NCBI GenBank assembly: GCA_009693635.1
Contig: SHWW01000002.1
Coordinates: 1-61,001 of the forward strand
Reading direction: 5' to 3'
Source of the DNA: Flavobacteriaceae bacterium
GTDB lineage: Bacteria > Bacteroidota > Bacteroidia > Flavobacteriales > Flavobacteriaceae
DNA: 61,001 nucleotides
In this document: piece after piece, positions 1 through 10,612 of the stretch
Layout: each line of letters starts with the position of its first letter
Numbering within the stretch: the first letter of the stretch is position 1
The notes under the pieces: model-generated
What the model was told of the DNA's origin: nothing
Databases searched by the model: none
The model's input: only the letters and a program-made list of their open reading frames with translations
Position numbers and translations under genes: made by a program

Positions 1-20
1 TTTTTTATAGTTTTATTATT

Positions 21-50
21 AAAAACACGTTCTGAAAAGAACGTGTTTTT
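21..50. terminator. Perfect GAAA-loop hairpin, probable bidirectional terminator
   Basis: Two 13-base arms (AAAAACACGTTCT and its complement) pair perfectly around a GAAA tetraloop and end in a run of T on either strand. It probably ends the transcript of a gene lying left of the window and insulates the glucan locus. Confidence 0.75.
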
Positions 51-68
51 CGCTTTAAACCAATTTAT

Positions 69-98
69 TTGTCTTTTATAATTGTTTTAGTATCTTTA
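69..98 (+). promoter_or_regulatory. Candidate promoter of the locus regulator
   Basis: TTG at 69-71, a 19-base spacer, then TATCTTTA at 91-98. This fits the Flavobacterium pattern TTG-N17-23-TAnnTTTG except for the last base. It lies 28 bases before the ATG of the regulator gene. Confidence 0.5.
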
Positions 99-125
99 TA
101 ACTGAATTTTTATAATCTATATTTA

Positions 126-2936
126 ATGTTAAAAATTAAATTTCTTCAATTTCTAGTAATTATTTTAAGCACCTTCTTCTCTTATTGTCAAGAGTTACCT
201 CCTATAGTAAAATACAATCCAACTACTTATGGCGCAGGAAATCAAAATTGGATGATTTCACAAGATAAAAACAATTTTATTTTCTTTGCGAATAATGAAG
301 GACTATTGGAGTTCAATGGTTCAAATTGGACTTTATATCCATCTCCTAATGAAACAATTATCCGTTCTGTAAAAGTAATTGACAATAAAATTTATACGGG
401 ATGTTACATGGAATTCGGATATTGGGTTCGTCAATCAAACGGTCAATTAAAGTATACGTCTCTAAGTAAAGTTATAAAAAGCAAAATTCAAGATGATGAG
501 CAATTTTGGAATATTTTGAATTATGATCAATGGGTTATTTTTCAATCTTTAAACAAAATCTTTATTTACGATACCAAATCAGAAAAATTTAATATTATTA
601 ATCCTAAAAATGGTATAGTAAAATCATTTAGAACTACTAATTCTATTTATTATCAATCTCCTGGAGAAGGGCTTTTTGAAATAGAAAATGGAAAAAGCAA
701 ATTAACATCAAACAATATTGTTTTTCAAAAAGGAAGAATAGTTTCTGTTTTTTCTTCAATTGAAGGCTTATTAATTCAAACACAATCAGATGGTTTGTAT
801 AAGTTGATTGCTGGAAATGTTTCTAAAACCACTATTATTTCAGACTCAGATATTGCTTCAAGCTCAATTTATAGTTGTAAAATTTTATCTGATGGGAGTT
901 TTGCTCTGGGCACTGTTTCTAATGGAATTTATATTTTATCAAAAGATGGAAAAGTTAAATACCATATAACTCAAAATAAGGGTTTAAGTAATAACACGGT
1001 TTTATCTCTTTTTGAGGATTCAGATAAAAATTTATGGCTTGGACTAGACAATGGTATTAATTGTATTAATATTCAATCCCCAGTAAGAAGTTTCTCGGAT
1101 AATACGGGTATTTTGGGAACGGTTTATGCCTCAATTGTTCACCAAGGAAAATTGTATATTGGTACCAACCAAGGTTTGTTTTTTAAGAGTTTTGGAACTA
1201 ATGATGATTTTCAGTTTGTTAATGGTACAAAAGGGCAAGTTTGGTCTTTATTTGAAAACCAAGGCACCCTTTTCTGCGGACATGATTCGGGAACCTTTAC
1301 AGTGAATTTAGGTCTTGCTAGTTGTATTTTCTCTCAATCTGGTACCTGGAAATTTTCAAAAGTTCCCAATAGAAGCAATTTATTACTTCAAGGAAATTAT
1401 TATGGGGTTTCAGTTTTAGAGAATATTAATAATAAGTGGGTTTTCAAAAATAAAATTGCAGGATTTGATTATTCTTCTCGCTATTTTGAAGTTACAAATT
1501 CTTTAGATGTTTATGTAAGCCATGAGTACAAAGGAGTATTCCGATTGAAGTTAGATTACAATTTATTGAAAACCGAAAAATTCATTTCCTACAAGTCACC
1601 AACTAAAGGTAAAAACTCGAGTTTGGTTAAATTCAACAATCAAATTTATTACGCTTATAAAGACGGAATATTAAAATTGAATATAAAATCTAAAGAATTT
1701 GAAAAAGACAAATTGTTGAGCTCTATTTTCGAAAATGACGAATATACATCAGGGAAAATGATTGTAGATAATTCTAATAGATTTTGGTTGTTTTCAAAAA
1801 ACTACATTCATTATTTTACTTTAAGCAAATTAAGTTCTGACTTAAAACAAAATACTATTCCAATTCCTTCCGCATTGACGAATTCAATGTCTGGATTTGA
1901 AAATATTACACAAATTTCAAATTATAACTATTTAATTGGAACCACTGATGGTTATTATACCATGAATATCAACGACTTGAGCTTTAAAAATTATAATGTT
2001 TCTATTTCAAATGTTAGCGTAAATAAATTAAATGAGCCTTCATTTTTTGCGCCAATAACAGAAGAGGGAGAATTTAAACATACTGAGAACAATGTTACAT
2101 TTTATTATACGGTACCTGAGTATAATAAATATATAAATGCTGAATACCAATACTTACTTGAGGGTGTTGAAGACGAATGGAGTGAATGGAATGCAAAATC
2201 AACGGTTAATTTCAAGAATTTATCTCCTGACGAATATACTTTTAAAGTTAGAGCTAAAATAGCTAATTCATCGCCTGAAAATATTGCAACTTTCACATTT
2301 GTTATTTTAAAACCCTGGTATGCAACTAATTTTGCAATTATTTTTTATTTTACAGTAATTATGGTTTTGGCTCATTTCATAAATAAAGCTTACAAAAACT
2401 ATTACCATACTCAAAGAGAAAAACTAATTGAGGAAAATAATTTATTACTTGAAATTAAAGAATTGGAGAATTCTCAAGAATTGATGAAGATTAGAAATGA
2501 AAAGCTTTCCCAAGATGTTGATACCAAAAACAAGGAAATAGCTATTTCTACTATGAGCTTAATAAATAAAAATGAACTTTTATCACTTATCAAAGAAGAT
2601 TTAAAAAACACTTCTGAAGAAAGTACCAATAGTATCAAATCGGTCATAAAAAATATAACAAAAAACATTTCCGAAGAGGACTCTTGGAATGTTTTCAAAG
2701 AAGCTTTTGACAATGCTGATAAAGACTTTTTAAAGAAAGTTAAATTGGCTCATCCTTCATTAACCCCCAATGATTTGAGACTTTGTGCCTACCTTAGATT
2801 GAACCTTTCTTCGAAGGAAGTTGCGCCTTTAATTAGTATTTCTGTTCGTAGTGTTGAAATAAAACGCTACCGTTTGCGTAAAAAAATGGAATTATCTCAC
2901 GAACAGGGGCTTGTGGAGTATATTTTGTCGATATAA
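126..2936 (+). CDS. Membrane-spanning ligand-binding sensor and LuxR-type transcriptional regulator
   Basis: 936 residues. A signal peptide is followed by a periplasmic beta-propeller of two-component-regulator repeats (for example SLFEDSDKNLWLGLDNGI), a Y_Y_Y domain at about 655-725, one transmembrane helix at about 734-757, a charged coiled coil, and a cytoplasmic LuxR/GerE-like helix-turn-helix at about 875-930 (DLRLCAYLRLNLSSKEVA). There is no histidine kinase or receiver domain, so this is a one-component relative of the hybrid two-component regulators of Bacteroidota polysaccharide loci. It sits upstream of and codirectional with susC. I infer that it binds a beta-glucan oligosaccharide in the periplasm and activates the locus directly. 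Confidence 0.88.
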   Translation: MLKIKFLQFLVIILSTFFSYCQELPPIVKYNPTTYGAGNQNWMISQDKNNFIFFANNEGLLEFNGSNWTLYPSPNETIIRSVKVIDNKIYTGCYMEFGYWVRQSNGQLKYTSLSKVIKSKIQDDEQFWNILNYDQWVIFQSLNKIFIYDTKSEKFNIINPKNGIVKSFRTTNSIYYQSPGEGLFEIENGKSKLTSNNIVFQKGRIVSVFSSIEGLLIQTQSDGLYKLIAGNVSKTTIISDSDIASSSIYSCKILSDGSFALGTVSNGIYILSKDGKVKYHITQNKGLSNNTVLSLFEDSDKNLWLGLDNGINCINIQSPVRSFSDNTGILGTVYASIVHQGKLYIGTNQGLFFKSFGTNDDFQFVNGTKGQVWSLFENQGTLFCGHDSGTFTVNLGLASCIFSQSGTWKFSKVPNRSNLLLQGNYYGVSVLENINNKWVFKNKIAGFDYSSRYFEVTNSLDVYVSHEYKGVFRLKLDYNLLKTEKFISYKSPTKGKNSSLVKFNNQIYYAYKDGILKLNIKSKEFEKDKLLSSIFENDEYTSGKMIVDNSNRFWLFSKNYIHYFTLSKLSSDLKQNTIPIPSALTNSMSGFENITQISNYNYLIGTTDGYYTMNINDLSFKNYNVSISNVSVNKLNEPSFFAPITEEGEFKHTENNVTFYYTVPEYNKYINAEYQYLLEGVEDEWSEWNAKSTVNFKNLSPDEYTFKVRAKIANSSPENIATFTFVILKPWYATNFAIIFYFTVIMVLAHFINKAYKNYYHTQREKLIEENNLLLEIKELENSQELMKIRNEKLSQDVDTKNKEIAISTMSLINKNELLSLIKEDLKNTSEESTNSIKSVIKNITKNISEEDSWNVFKEAFDNADKDFLKKVKLAHPSLTPNDLRLCAYLRLNLSSKEVAPLISISVRSVEIKRYRLRKKMELSHEQGLVEYILSI

Positions 2937-3189
2937 TCAAACTGTTTAACTCTTGCTTTAACTATACATCACCACAACATTTTGTAATATCGTCATTGTA
3001 TTGAGGGTAAAAACATCTTTTATTTCTTCTTTAATAGTTTTATAAACGCCATTTATGATTGGTTAACTTACGGTATTATTAATTATTTTTAGTTTTTTTT
3101 CAATTGTATGTTTTTTGTTGTGGTTATTTTTAATTTTTTCTCATTCATTAACAATATTTTTATAGCTCTTATAAACAAACCAAATTATT

Positions 3190-6100
3190 ATGAAATCAAA
3201 ATTATTATTTATTGCTTTTGTGCTATTTTCTTCAATGGGGTATTCCCAGCTTATAGAAATTAGTGGAAAGGTAATTGATTCCAAAACAAATACACCTTTA
3301 GTTGGAGTAAATGTTGAAATCCAAAACACATCCCAATTTTTAATTACCGATGTTGAGGGTAACTTTAAATTTTCTAAAGTCCCTTCAGGTTCTAATTTAA
3401 TTTTTAGTTTTATAGGCTATAAAAATTATCAATTTAAAGCTAATAAATCTCAAAAAATTACCATAGAAATGCAAGTATCTTCAGAGACATTGGAAGAAAT
3501 TGTTGTGGTAGGTTACGGTTCTAAAAAGAAACGCAATATAACTGGTTCTGTATCGGTGGTTTCTAGTAAAACAATTGATGATTTAAGACCCATTAATGCG
3601 ACTCAAGCTTTGCAAGGAACAGTTGCCGGTGTTGTGGTGACTAGTGGTTCTGGTGCACCAGGTTCTGGATTTAATATTAGAATTAGAGGTATATCTTCTA
3701 ATTCAAGTAACGCTCCTTATACTTTAATTGATGGTTATGAGGGAGATATAAGTTTATTAAACCCCTCCGATATTGAATCAGTAACGGTATTAAAGGATGC
3801 TCAGGCATCTGTATATGGTTCAAAAGGTGCCAATGGTGTGATTTTAGTTACTACTAAAATGGGTAAGAAAAATACGAAAGCTAAAGTTTCTTTTAACTCT
3901 TATTTTGGCTTCCAAGAAACTACCAAAAAAATTAGAGTTTTAGATGCAACTGAATATGCCCTTTTACTTAATGAAAGTTATGGAAACGGAGGACAAGCGT
4001 TGCCTTATCCAATTGTTACTGGCTTAGGAAAAGGAACAGATTGGCAAGGTCAAGTTTTTCAAAAAGCAGGTATTTCAAATAAAGATTTTTCTGTAACTGG
4101 TGGATCTGATAAAATTACGTATTCCCTAAGTGCTTCAAAAATTGCCCAAGACGGTATTATTGGATTGGATAAATCAGGATTTGATAGAAGTAACGTCAGA
4201 GTTTCATTAGGAATTGATATTTCTCCAAAATTAAATTTCTCAACCAACTTAATTTATACTGATTACAATAGAAAAAGTTTGAATGAAAACGGAATTGGTT
4301 CGGTATTATTTAATGCAATTAATACGCCCGCTACACTATCCCCTTATAATTCTAATGGAACTTATACACTTGTTCCTGCAACTCCTGGTTTTGGAAATGA
4401 AGTGATCAATCCGTTGGCACAAATTGAAAATACCTACAATAGTTATAATCAACAAAGAATCAATGGAAATTTTGTATTTCAATACAAACCAACAAACGAT
4501 ATAAAAATTACCACTCGATATGGTTTTGATTCTGCTAACGATGTTGGAAAATCTTTCAGCAAAAGAATAGATTATGGTAATTCAAAAGTGTTTAATGTAA
4601 CTAATAATAGTGTTTCTCAAAAAGCGACACGATTTAGTAGTTTTACTTTTGATTTTTTTGGAGAATATGAAAAAACATTTTATGAGAATCACAAAATTAA
4701 ATTGACAGTTGGAGGAACTTTATTTGAAAATAAAGGAGAAGGTTTATTTGCAACCGGTTTTAACGTACCATATAATTCATGGGAATTTGCAGATATTGCT
4801 TTGGCAGGTGCACCTACTTTTGTAGATTTGGAAATTGACCCTAACTCATTACCTAGACCTGGTATTGTAACTAATGGATCTTATAAATCCACTCCTTATA
4901 AAAGACCATCTCTATTTTCTACTTTAGATTATAATTTTAAAGAAAAATATTTATTGTCTTTCATATTTAGAAGAGATCAATCAAGCAGCTTTTCTGAAAA
5001 CAATAGTGTGGCCTACTTCAAATCTATTTTAGGGGGTTGGTTAGTTTCTCAAGAAGATTTTTTCAATAAAAATGGAATTGTTAATTTCTTAAAATTAAAA
5101 GGTAGTTACGGTACTTTAGGAAATGACGTAGCACCTTCTAATGCCTACAGATCTCAATTATCTGGTGAAGGGGTTTATGTTTTTGATAATATTTTAACTA
5201 CAGGTGTAGCTGTTGGTACTATTCCAAACAAAGATTTAAAATGGGAATCTGATACCAAAATCGATTTAGGATTTGAAGCAAAGTTATTCGATAATAAATT
5301 AGAAGTTACAGCTGATTATTTTAATAACACAAGAACTGATTTAATTATTGGTGGTGTGCCAATTTCTGGAATTAATGGAGGTTATGCACCAGGTTCAGGT
5401 GCTCCATCTGTAAATGCGGGTAAAGTTAAAAATTCAGGATTTGAATTGGTTTTAAATTATAAAAACAACATCAATGACTTTAAATATGATTTGGGATTTA
5501 ATATTACGACTATAAAAAATGAAGTTTTAGAAGTTAATAATTCTACTCATTATATAGAAAGCGGTTCATTTGCAATTGGTCAATTGCCTCCAACAAGAAT
5601 GGAAGAAGGGCAGCCTATTGGAGTGTTTTACGGACTTCAAACCGATGGTATTTTCCAAAATCAAGCGGAAATTAATGCAGCACCAGTTCAAAATTTAGGA
5701 TCACCAACCTCTCCTGGAGATTTTAAATACAAAGATGTGAATGGTGATGGTGTAGTTGATTTTAAAGATAGAACCTATATTGGTAAATCAATAGCTGATT
5801 ATACTTTAGGTTTCAATATTAACTTGAATTACAAAAACTTCGATTTAATTACTTATGCGTATGCTTCTGTAGGAAATGATTTGATTAGAAATTATGAAAG
5901 AACAGAAAACAAGTTGAACAAACTTAATTATGTATTAGATCGTTGGACTGGAGAAGGAACAAGCAATTCAGTTCCTAGAGTTACTACTGGCGCTTCAAGT
6001 AATAATTTATTCTCAAGCTATTTTGTTGAAGACGCCTCTTTCTTAAGAATACAAAATATCCAATTGGGATATTCACTTCCTAAAAAAGTGATAGAAAAAG

Positions 6101-6273
6101 TAGGTATGTCTAAATTCAGATTATACGGATCGGTAAACAACGTATATACCTTCTCTAAATACAGAGGATTTGACGCAACTGCAAATTCTGGCGATCCTAT
6201 TGCTGGTGGTGTTGATGCTGGATTTTATCCAACCCCAAGAATATTTTCAATTGGTCTAAATGTTAATTTTTAA
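3190..6273 (+). CDS. SusC/RagA-family TonB-linked outer-membrane glycan transporter
   Basis: 1027 residues. The order is a signal peptide ending MGYSQ, a CarboxypepD_reg-like domain (about 23-95), a TonB-box-like EEIVVVGYG at about 105, a plug domain and a long beta-barrel ending in an aromatic-rich strand with terminal Phe. It imports oligosaccharides across the outer membrane using TonB energy, with the SusD lipoprotein as lid. The 253-base gap before it holds no gene. A weak -7-like TATTTTTA lies at 3155-3162, consistent with an activated promoter. The SusD gene follows 10 bases downstream. The family is certain; the substrate is inferred from the GH16/GH3 neighbours. Confidence 0.95.
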   Translation: MKSKLLFIAFVLFSSMGYSQLIEISGKVIDSKTNTPLVGVNVEIQNTSQFLITDVEGNFKFSKVPSGSNLIFSFIGYKNYQFKANKSQKITIEMQVSSETLEEIVVVGYGSKKKRNITGSVSVVSSKTIDDLRPINATQALQGTVAGVVVTSGSGAPGSGFNIRIRGISSNSSNAPYTLIDGYEGDISLLNPSDIESVTVLKDAQASVYGSKGANGVILVTTKMGKKNTKAKVSFNSYFGFQETTKKIRVLDATEYALLLNESYGNGGQALPYPIVTGLGKGTDWQGQVFQKAGISNKDFSVTGGSDKITYSLSASKIAQDGIIGLDKSGFDRSNVRVSLGIDISPKLNFSTNLIYTDYNRKSLNENGIGSVLFNAINTPATLSPYNSNGTYTLVPATPGFGNEVINPLAQIENTYNSYNQQRINGNFVFQYKPTNDIKITTRYGFDSANDVGKSFSKRIDYGNSKVFNVTNNSVSQKATRFSSFTFDFFGEYEKTFYENHKIKLTVGGTLFENKGEGLFATGFNVPYNSWEFADIALAGAPTFVDLEIDPNSLPRPGIVTNGSYKSTPYKRPSLFSTLDYNFKEKYLLSFIFRRDQSSSFSENNSVAYFKSILGGWLVSQEDFFNKNGIVNFLKLKGSYGTLGNDVAPSNAYRSQLSGEGVYVFDNILTTGVAVGTIPNKDLKWESDTKIDLGFEAKLFDNKLEVTADYFNNTRTDLIIGGVPISGINGGYAPGSGAPSVNAGKVKNSGFELVLNYKNNINDFKYDLGFNITTIKNEVLEVNNSTHYIESGSFAIGQLPPTRMEEGQPIGVFYGLQTDGIFQNQAEINAAPVQNLGSPTSPGDFKYKDVNGDGVVDFKDRTYIGKSIADYTLGFNINLNYKNFDLITYAYASVGNDLIRNYERTENKLNKLNYVLDRWTGEGTSNSVPRVTTGASSNNLFSSYFVEDASFLRIQNIQLGYSLPKKVIEKVGMSKFRLYGSVNNVYTFSKYRGFDATANSGDPIAGGVDAGFYPTPRIFSIGLNVNF

Positions 6274-6283
6274 TCTCTTTAAA

Positions 6284-7759
6284 ATGAAAAAATATACTAT
6301 ACTAGCCGCTTTATTGTTAGTAACAACCTCAGGTTTAACGGTTTCTTGTTCTAAGGAATTTATAAATGAAGAAGCACCTTACACAATCGATTCAGAAAGT
6401 TATTTCAACTCAGAAGCGGATTATAACAAAGCTTTAATCGGTGCTTATGATATGTTGCAATCTTCTTACATCAACGTTATGTTAGGAGAAATTGCTTCAG
6501 ATAATACTTTATCTGGTGGTGAAAGTGCTACCGACGTTATTGGTATTCAACAAATAGATGAAATGACGCAAACTGCTGTAAATCCTAACTTAAAAGACGT
6601 TTGGAATTGGATGTTTGCAGGAGTTCAACGTTGCAACTACATCATGGAATTTAAAGATAAAACTGATTTTGCAAATAAAAATCAAGTAATCGGTGAAACA
6701 AGATTCCTAAGAGCCTATTATCATTTTGAATTGGTTAAATTCTTCGGAGGAATTCCATTGAAAGGGGATAAAAGATTCAGTGTGAATGATGAAAAAACCA
6801 TACCTAGATCTTCAACAGCTGATGTTTATGCGTCTATTGAAGCCGATTTACAATTTGCTATTAGCAATTTAAATCCAATTGCTTCTAAAAAAGGTAGAGC
6901 GACTAAAGGTGCTGCTCAAGCGTTATTAGGGAAAGTTTATTTGTATCAAAATAAATTTGTAGAAAGTGCTGCGGTATTAGAAACTTTAATAACCTCAAAC
7001 TCGTATTCATTAGTAAGTAACTACAATAGTATTTTTGAAAATTCAGGAGAGAACAATTCCGAATCCGTATTCGAAGTACAATACACCGATGCTGAAGGAG
7101 CTAGTTTTGGATGTCTCCAATGTAGTGAAGGTAATGTAGCTGTAGGTTTCAATGGAATTAGAAATTATGTAGGACCACTTTTTGATTCTGGTTATAGTTT
7201 TAACGTTCCAACTCAAGAGGCTTATAATGCTTTTGAAGCAGGAGATAACAGAAGAGATGTGGCCATTTTAAATATCACTTCTTGGGCGGCTTTAAATACA
7301 GGAGTTTCTTATGGCATGGGTTACAAACACACTGGTTTCTTTAATAGAAAATATATTGCTCGTCAAGGTGATGCTAATATTGGAGATCAAAACTTAACTA
7401 ATCCCAATAATTACCGCTCAATTCGTTATGCGGATGTATTGTTAATGGCTGCTGAAGTAAATAGCCGCTCAGGAAATAATGCAAAAGGACAACAATATTT
7501 AAATGTTGTTAGAGATAGAGCATTTGGAGATGCCAACCATAGAATTACTCTTACAGGTCAATCATTAACTGACGCCATCTGGACAGAAAGAAGATTAGAG
7601 TTATTAGGAGAAGGTCACCGTTTCTTTGATCTAGTTCGTACCGGAAAAGCAGTTGGAAAAATTACGGGCTATGCAGCAAATAAAAACGAGTTATTCCCAA
7701 TACCTTTTGAAGAAATTCAATTTTCAAATGGTAATTGGCAACAAAACCCTGGATACTAA
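6284..7759 (+). CDS. SusD/RagB-family surface glycan-binding lipoprotein
   Basis: 491 residues from the ATG at 6284. An in-frame ATG at 6260 overlaps susC, but only the 6284 start gives a proper lipoprotein signal with lipobox TVSC. TPR-like helices follow, with the typical SusD C-terminus: RRLELLGEGHRFFDLVRTG, an FPIPFEEI segment and the ending NPGY. It binds glycan at the cell surface and forms the lid on SusC. It is cotranscribed with susC, at 10-base spacing, and with the glycan-binding protein downstream. Confidence 0.95.
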   Translation: MKKYTILAALLLVTTSGLTVSCSKEFINEEAPYTIDSESYFNSEADYNKALIGAYDMLQSSYINVMLGEIASDNTLSGGESATDVIGIQQIDEMTQTAVNPNLKDVWNWMFAGVQRCNYIMEFKDKTDFANKNQVIGETRFLRAYYHFELVKFFGGIPLKGDKRFSVNDEKTIPRSSTADVYASIEADLQFAISNLNPIASKKGRATKGAAQALLGKVYLYQNKFVESAAVLETLITSNSYSLVSNYNSIFENSGENNSESVFEVQYTDAEGASFGCLQCSEGNVAVGFNGIRNYVGPLFDSGYSFNVPTQEAYNAFEAGDNRRDVAILNITSWAALNTGVSYGMGYKHTGFFNRKYIARQGDANIGDQNLTNPNNYRSIRYADVLLMAAEVNSRSGNNAKGQQYLNVVRDRAFGDANHRITLTGQSLTDAIWTERRLELLGEGHRFFDLVRTGKAVGKITGYAANKNELFPIPFEEIQFSNGNWQQNPGY

Positions 7760-7770
7760 AAATTAGAACT

Positions 7771-8862
7771 ATGAAAAATATTAAATTATTAATTAGCTTA
7801 TTTGTTTTGACCATTCTAATAGGATGTACAAAAGACATTGAAGAAATTAATTTAGATGCAATTGCTGCACCTTCAAACATTTCTGCAAAGATTTCTATCG
7901 CTCCCGATAATACTGGAACAGTAACCATTATTCCTATTGGAGAAGGGATTTCACAATTTGAAGTGTATTATGGTGACACTACCTTACAACCTGCTTTATT
8001 AGGTGCTGGTGTTCCAACAACACACCGATATAATGAGGGAAATTATACTCTTAGAATTGTAGGAATTACTTTAAATGGTAAAAGAACCGAAAAAACATTT
8101 CCTTTGGCGATTTCATTCTTCCCACCGACAAATTTATCAGTTAATGTAAACGTTTCGACTTTAAATACAATGGAAATTAATGTTACTGCAACAGCTGATT
8201 TTCAAACTAATTTCAGAATTTATTATGGTGAAAATCCTAACGAATTACCTGAAACATTTTTAGAAGGGGAAACAAAAACTCACGTTTATACCAATCCTGG
8301 AACCTACCAAATAAGAGTCTATGCTGTTAGTGGAAGTGCTCAATCTGCAGTTCCATTTACAAGAATGGTTACTGTTACAAGATCAGTGCTATTACTTTTA
8401 CCAGTTGATTTTGAATCGACTTCAATTAATTACTCGTTCTTGAATTTTGATGGTGGAAACGCTACTAGAGTTGCCAATCCATTTCCATCTGGAATAAACA
8501 CTTCGGCTTTTGTTGCTAAAATGATAAAAGGACCCGGACAAGTATGGGGAGGTAGTCTAATTGCACTTTCTTCTCCAATAGATTTTTCTGTGAATAAAAA
8601 GTTTAAAGTTAAAGTTTATTCTCCAAGAGTTGGAGCTAAATTATTATTGAAAGTTGAAAACTTAACCAATGGCGGAATAAATTTTGAAAGAGAAGCTACT
8701 TCTACAGTTGCAAATGCTTGGCAAGAACTCACTTTTGATTATACTTCAATATCAACTACTAATCAATATCAAAAGCTAGTTTTTATTTTTGATTTAGGAA
8801 CTCAAGGAGATGCATCTGCAAATTATACTTTCTATTTTGACTCTGTAATTTTGACTAACTAA
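7771..8862 (+). CDS. Surface glycan-binding lipoprotein (SusE-position)
   Basis: 363 residues from the ATG at 7771, which begins a clean lipoprotein signal with lipobox LIGC; the in-frame ATG at 7735 lies inside susD. After the lipid Cys there are two consecutive Ig/Fn3-like beta domains of about 90 residues (the first starts near APSNISAKI, the second near PPTNLSVNV), then a C-terminal beta-sandwich of about 150 residues that looks like a carbohydrate-binding module. It lies between susD and the GH16 gene, where surface glycan-binding proteins of these loci usually sit. No catalytic motif is seen. The function is inferred from position and architecture. Confidence 0.75.
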   Translation: MKNIKLLISLFVLTILIGCTKDIEEINLDAIAAPSNISAKISIAPDNTGTVTIIPIGEGISQFEVYYGDTTLQPALLGAGVPTTHRYNEGNYTLRIVGITLNGKRTEKTFPLAISFFPPTNLSVNVNVSTLNTMEINVTATADFQTNFRIYYGENPNELPETFLEGETKTHVYTNPGTYQIRVYAVSGSAQSAVPFTRMVTVTRSVLLLLPVDFESTSINYSFLNFDGGNATRVANPFPSGINTSAFVAKMIKGPGQVWGGSLIALSSPIDFSVNKKFKVKVYSPRVGAKLLLKVENLTNGGINFEREATSTVANAWQELTFDYTSISTTNQYQKLVFIFDLGTQGDASANYTFYFDSVILTN

Positions 8863-8897
8863 TTATGATTAATTTTCATAAACTAAAAAACAATAAA

Positions 8898-10538
8898 ATG
8901 AAAAAATTAATAAATATTGTATCCTTAATTACGTTATTCTTTATGGCAAGTTGCCAAGAGGAAATTAAAACTTTTGGAGATATAGATACGCCATCAAATT
9001 TTATAGTTACCGCTCAAATTTTAGGTCAAAATGCTACTACTGCTCCAAATGGTGATGGAAGTGGAAAAGTAGTATTCACTGCAAAAGCAGATCATGCAAT
9101 TTCGTACCGATATATTTTTGGTGATGGGACTACAACAAATTCACCTTCTGGAATATTTGAAAAAAGATACAATCAAACCGGTTTAAATACTTTTATCGTA
9201 ACTGTTATTGCCACCGGAAAAGGTGGGGTTGCGGCAACTACAACAATTGATGTAACTATTTTAAGTAATTTTGAAGATCCTGAAGCTGTTCAATTTTTAA
9301 CTGGTGGAACTCAAAAAACTTGGTATTGGTCAGCTTCTGAACCAGGACATTTAGGTGTTGGTCCAAATAGTTCTGACGATACACAAAATTATTTTCCACT
9401 ATGGTATCAAGCGGCCCCTTGGGAAAAAGCAGCGTCCCCTGATAGCGCTTGTCTTTACGGAAATGAATTGATTTTTTCAAAAGTAGGAAACCAATTAAAA
9501 TTCAAATTAAATAATCAAGGACAAACATTCTTTAATAAAGATTTTCAAAGCGTAGCTGGAGGAACGGCTGGTTACGATTTTTGTTATAACTATAATGCTG
9601 GAGGTTTGAAAAATTTGAATCTTGGACCATCTGAATCAGTAGTTATGGCAAGTCCTAGTCATGCTACACGTACTCGTGGAACCATGATGAATTTCTCTGA
9701 CGGCGGTTTTATGGGTTACTATATTGGCCAAAGTTCCTATGAAATTTTATCAATTACTGAAACTAGAATGGTGGTTCGTGCGGTAATGGGAGGAAATCCA
9801 GCTTTAGCGTGGTACCATACTTTTACTACAGTTCAGCCAACTCAAGATGCAACAGACTACTCTAATTTGGTATTTTCAGATGAATTCTCAACTGACGGAG
9901 CTCCTAACCCAAACAAATGGGGTTATGATTTAGGTGCTGGAGGTTGGGGTAACGGTGAACTTCAAAGCTATACCAACACTCTAACAAATGCAGTGGTTCA
10001 AGGTGGAAATTTGGTACTTACTGCTGTAAAAACTGGAAATTCTTATACTTCTGCTAGATTAAAATCGGAAAATAAATTTGAATTCAAATACGGTAAAGTT
10101 GAATTTAATGCAAAATTACCTGCAGGTGCAGGAACTTGGCCAGCCTTGTGGATGTTAGGGCAAAATTATGCAACGAATACTTGGCCAGCTTGTGGTGAAA
10201 TTGATATTATGGAACACAAAGGCAATCAACCTAATGAAATTCTTGGATCGGTTCATTATACAGGACGTTCTGGTGGTAATTCAGTTACAAACCGAACTTC
10301 AGCTACTAGTGTTTCCACAACATTCCATAAATACAAAGTAATTTGGAGCCCACAATCTATTAGATTCTTTGTAGATAATGTATTGTTTCACTCTGTAATA
10401 AATACAAATTCACTACCATTCAATAGTGACTTTTTCTTGATTATGAATGTGGCTATGGGAGGAACTTTTGGTGGAACTGTTGATCCAGCTTTCACACAAT
10501 CATCAATGTTAGTTGATTACGTAAGAGTTTACCAATAA
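8898..10538 (+). CDS. PKD-GH16 lipoprotein, endo-beta-1,3-glucanase (laminarinase type)
   Basis: 546 residues from the ATG at 8898, chosen because it gives a lipobox (FMASC). A PKD-like domain (YRYIFGDGTT) spans about 35-120. A middle domain of unknown type spans about 125-315. The C-terminal GH16 domain spans about 325-545 and contains the catalytic motif EIDIMEH, with nucleophile Glu434 and acid/base Glu439 spaced in the beta-bulge form typical of laminarinases. As a lipoprotein downstream of SusD it is probably displayed on the outer membrane and cuts laminarin into oligosaccharides for SusC/D. Exact linkage specificity within GH16 cannot be read from the motif alone. Confidence 0.9.
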   Translation: MKKLINIVSLITLFFMASCQEEIKTFGDIDTPSNFIVTAQILGQNATTAPNGDGSGKVVFTAKADHAISYRYIFGDGTTTNSPSGIFEKRYNQTGLNTFIVTVIATGKGGVAATTTIDVTILSNFEDPEAVQFLTGGTQKTWYWSASEPGHLGVGPNSSDDTQNYFPLWYQAAPWEKAASPDSACLYGNELIFSKVGNQLKFKLNNQGQTFFNKDFQSVAGGTAGYDFCYNYNAGGLKNLNLGPSESVVMASPSHATRTRGTMMNFSDGGFMGYYIGQSSYEILSITETRMVVRAVMGGNPALAWYHTFTTVQPTQDATDYSNLVFSDEFSTDGAPNPNKWGYDLGAGGWGNGELQSYTNTLTNAVVQGGNLVLTAVKTGNSYTSARLKSENKFEFKYGKVEFNAKLPAGAGTWPALWMLGQNYATNTWPACGEIDIMEHKGNQPNEILGSVHYTGRSGGNSVTNRTSATSVSTTFHKYKVIWSPQSIRFFVDNVLFHSVINTNSLPFNSDFFLIMNVAMGGTFGGTVDPAFTQSSMLVDYVRVYQ

Positions 10539-10612
10539 AAAACAAGAAATTGATAACAACAAGTAGTTACCAACTGCTTATTGTTTTTTATGAATTATTG
10601 AATTATCATTTG

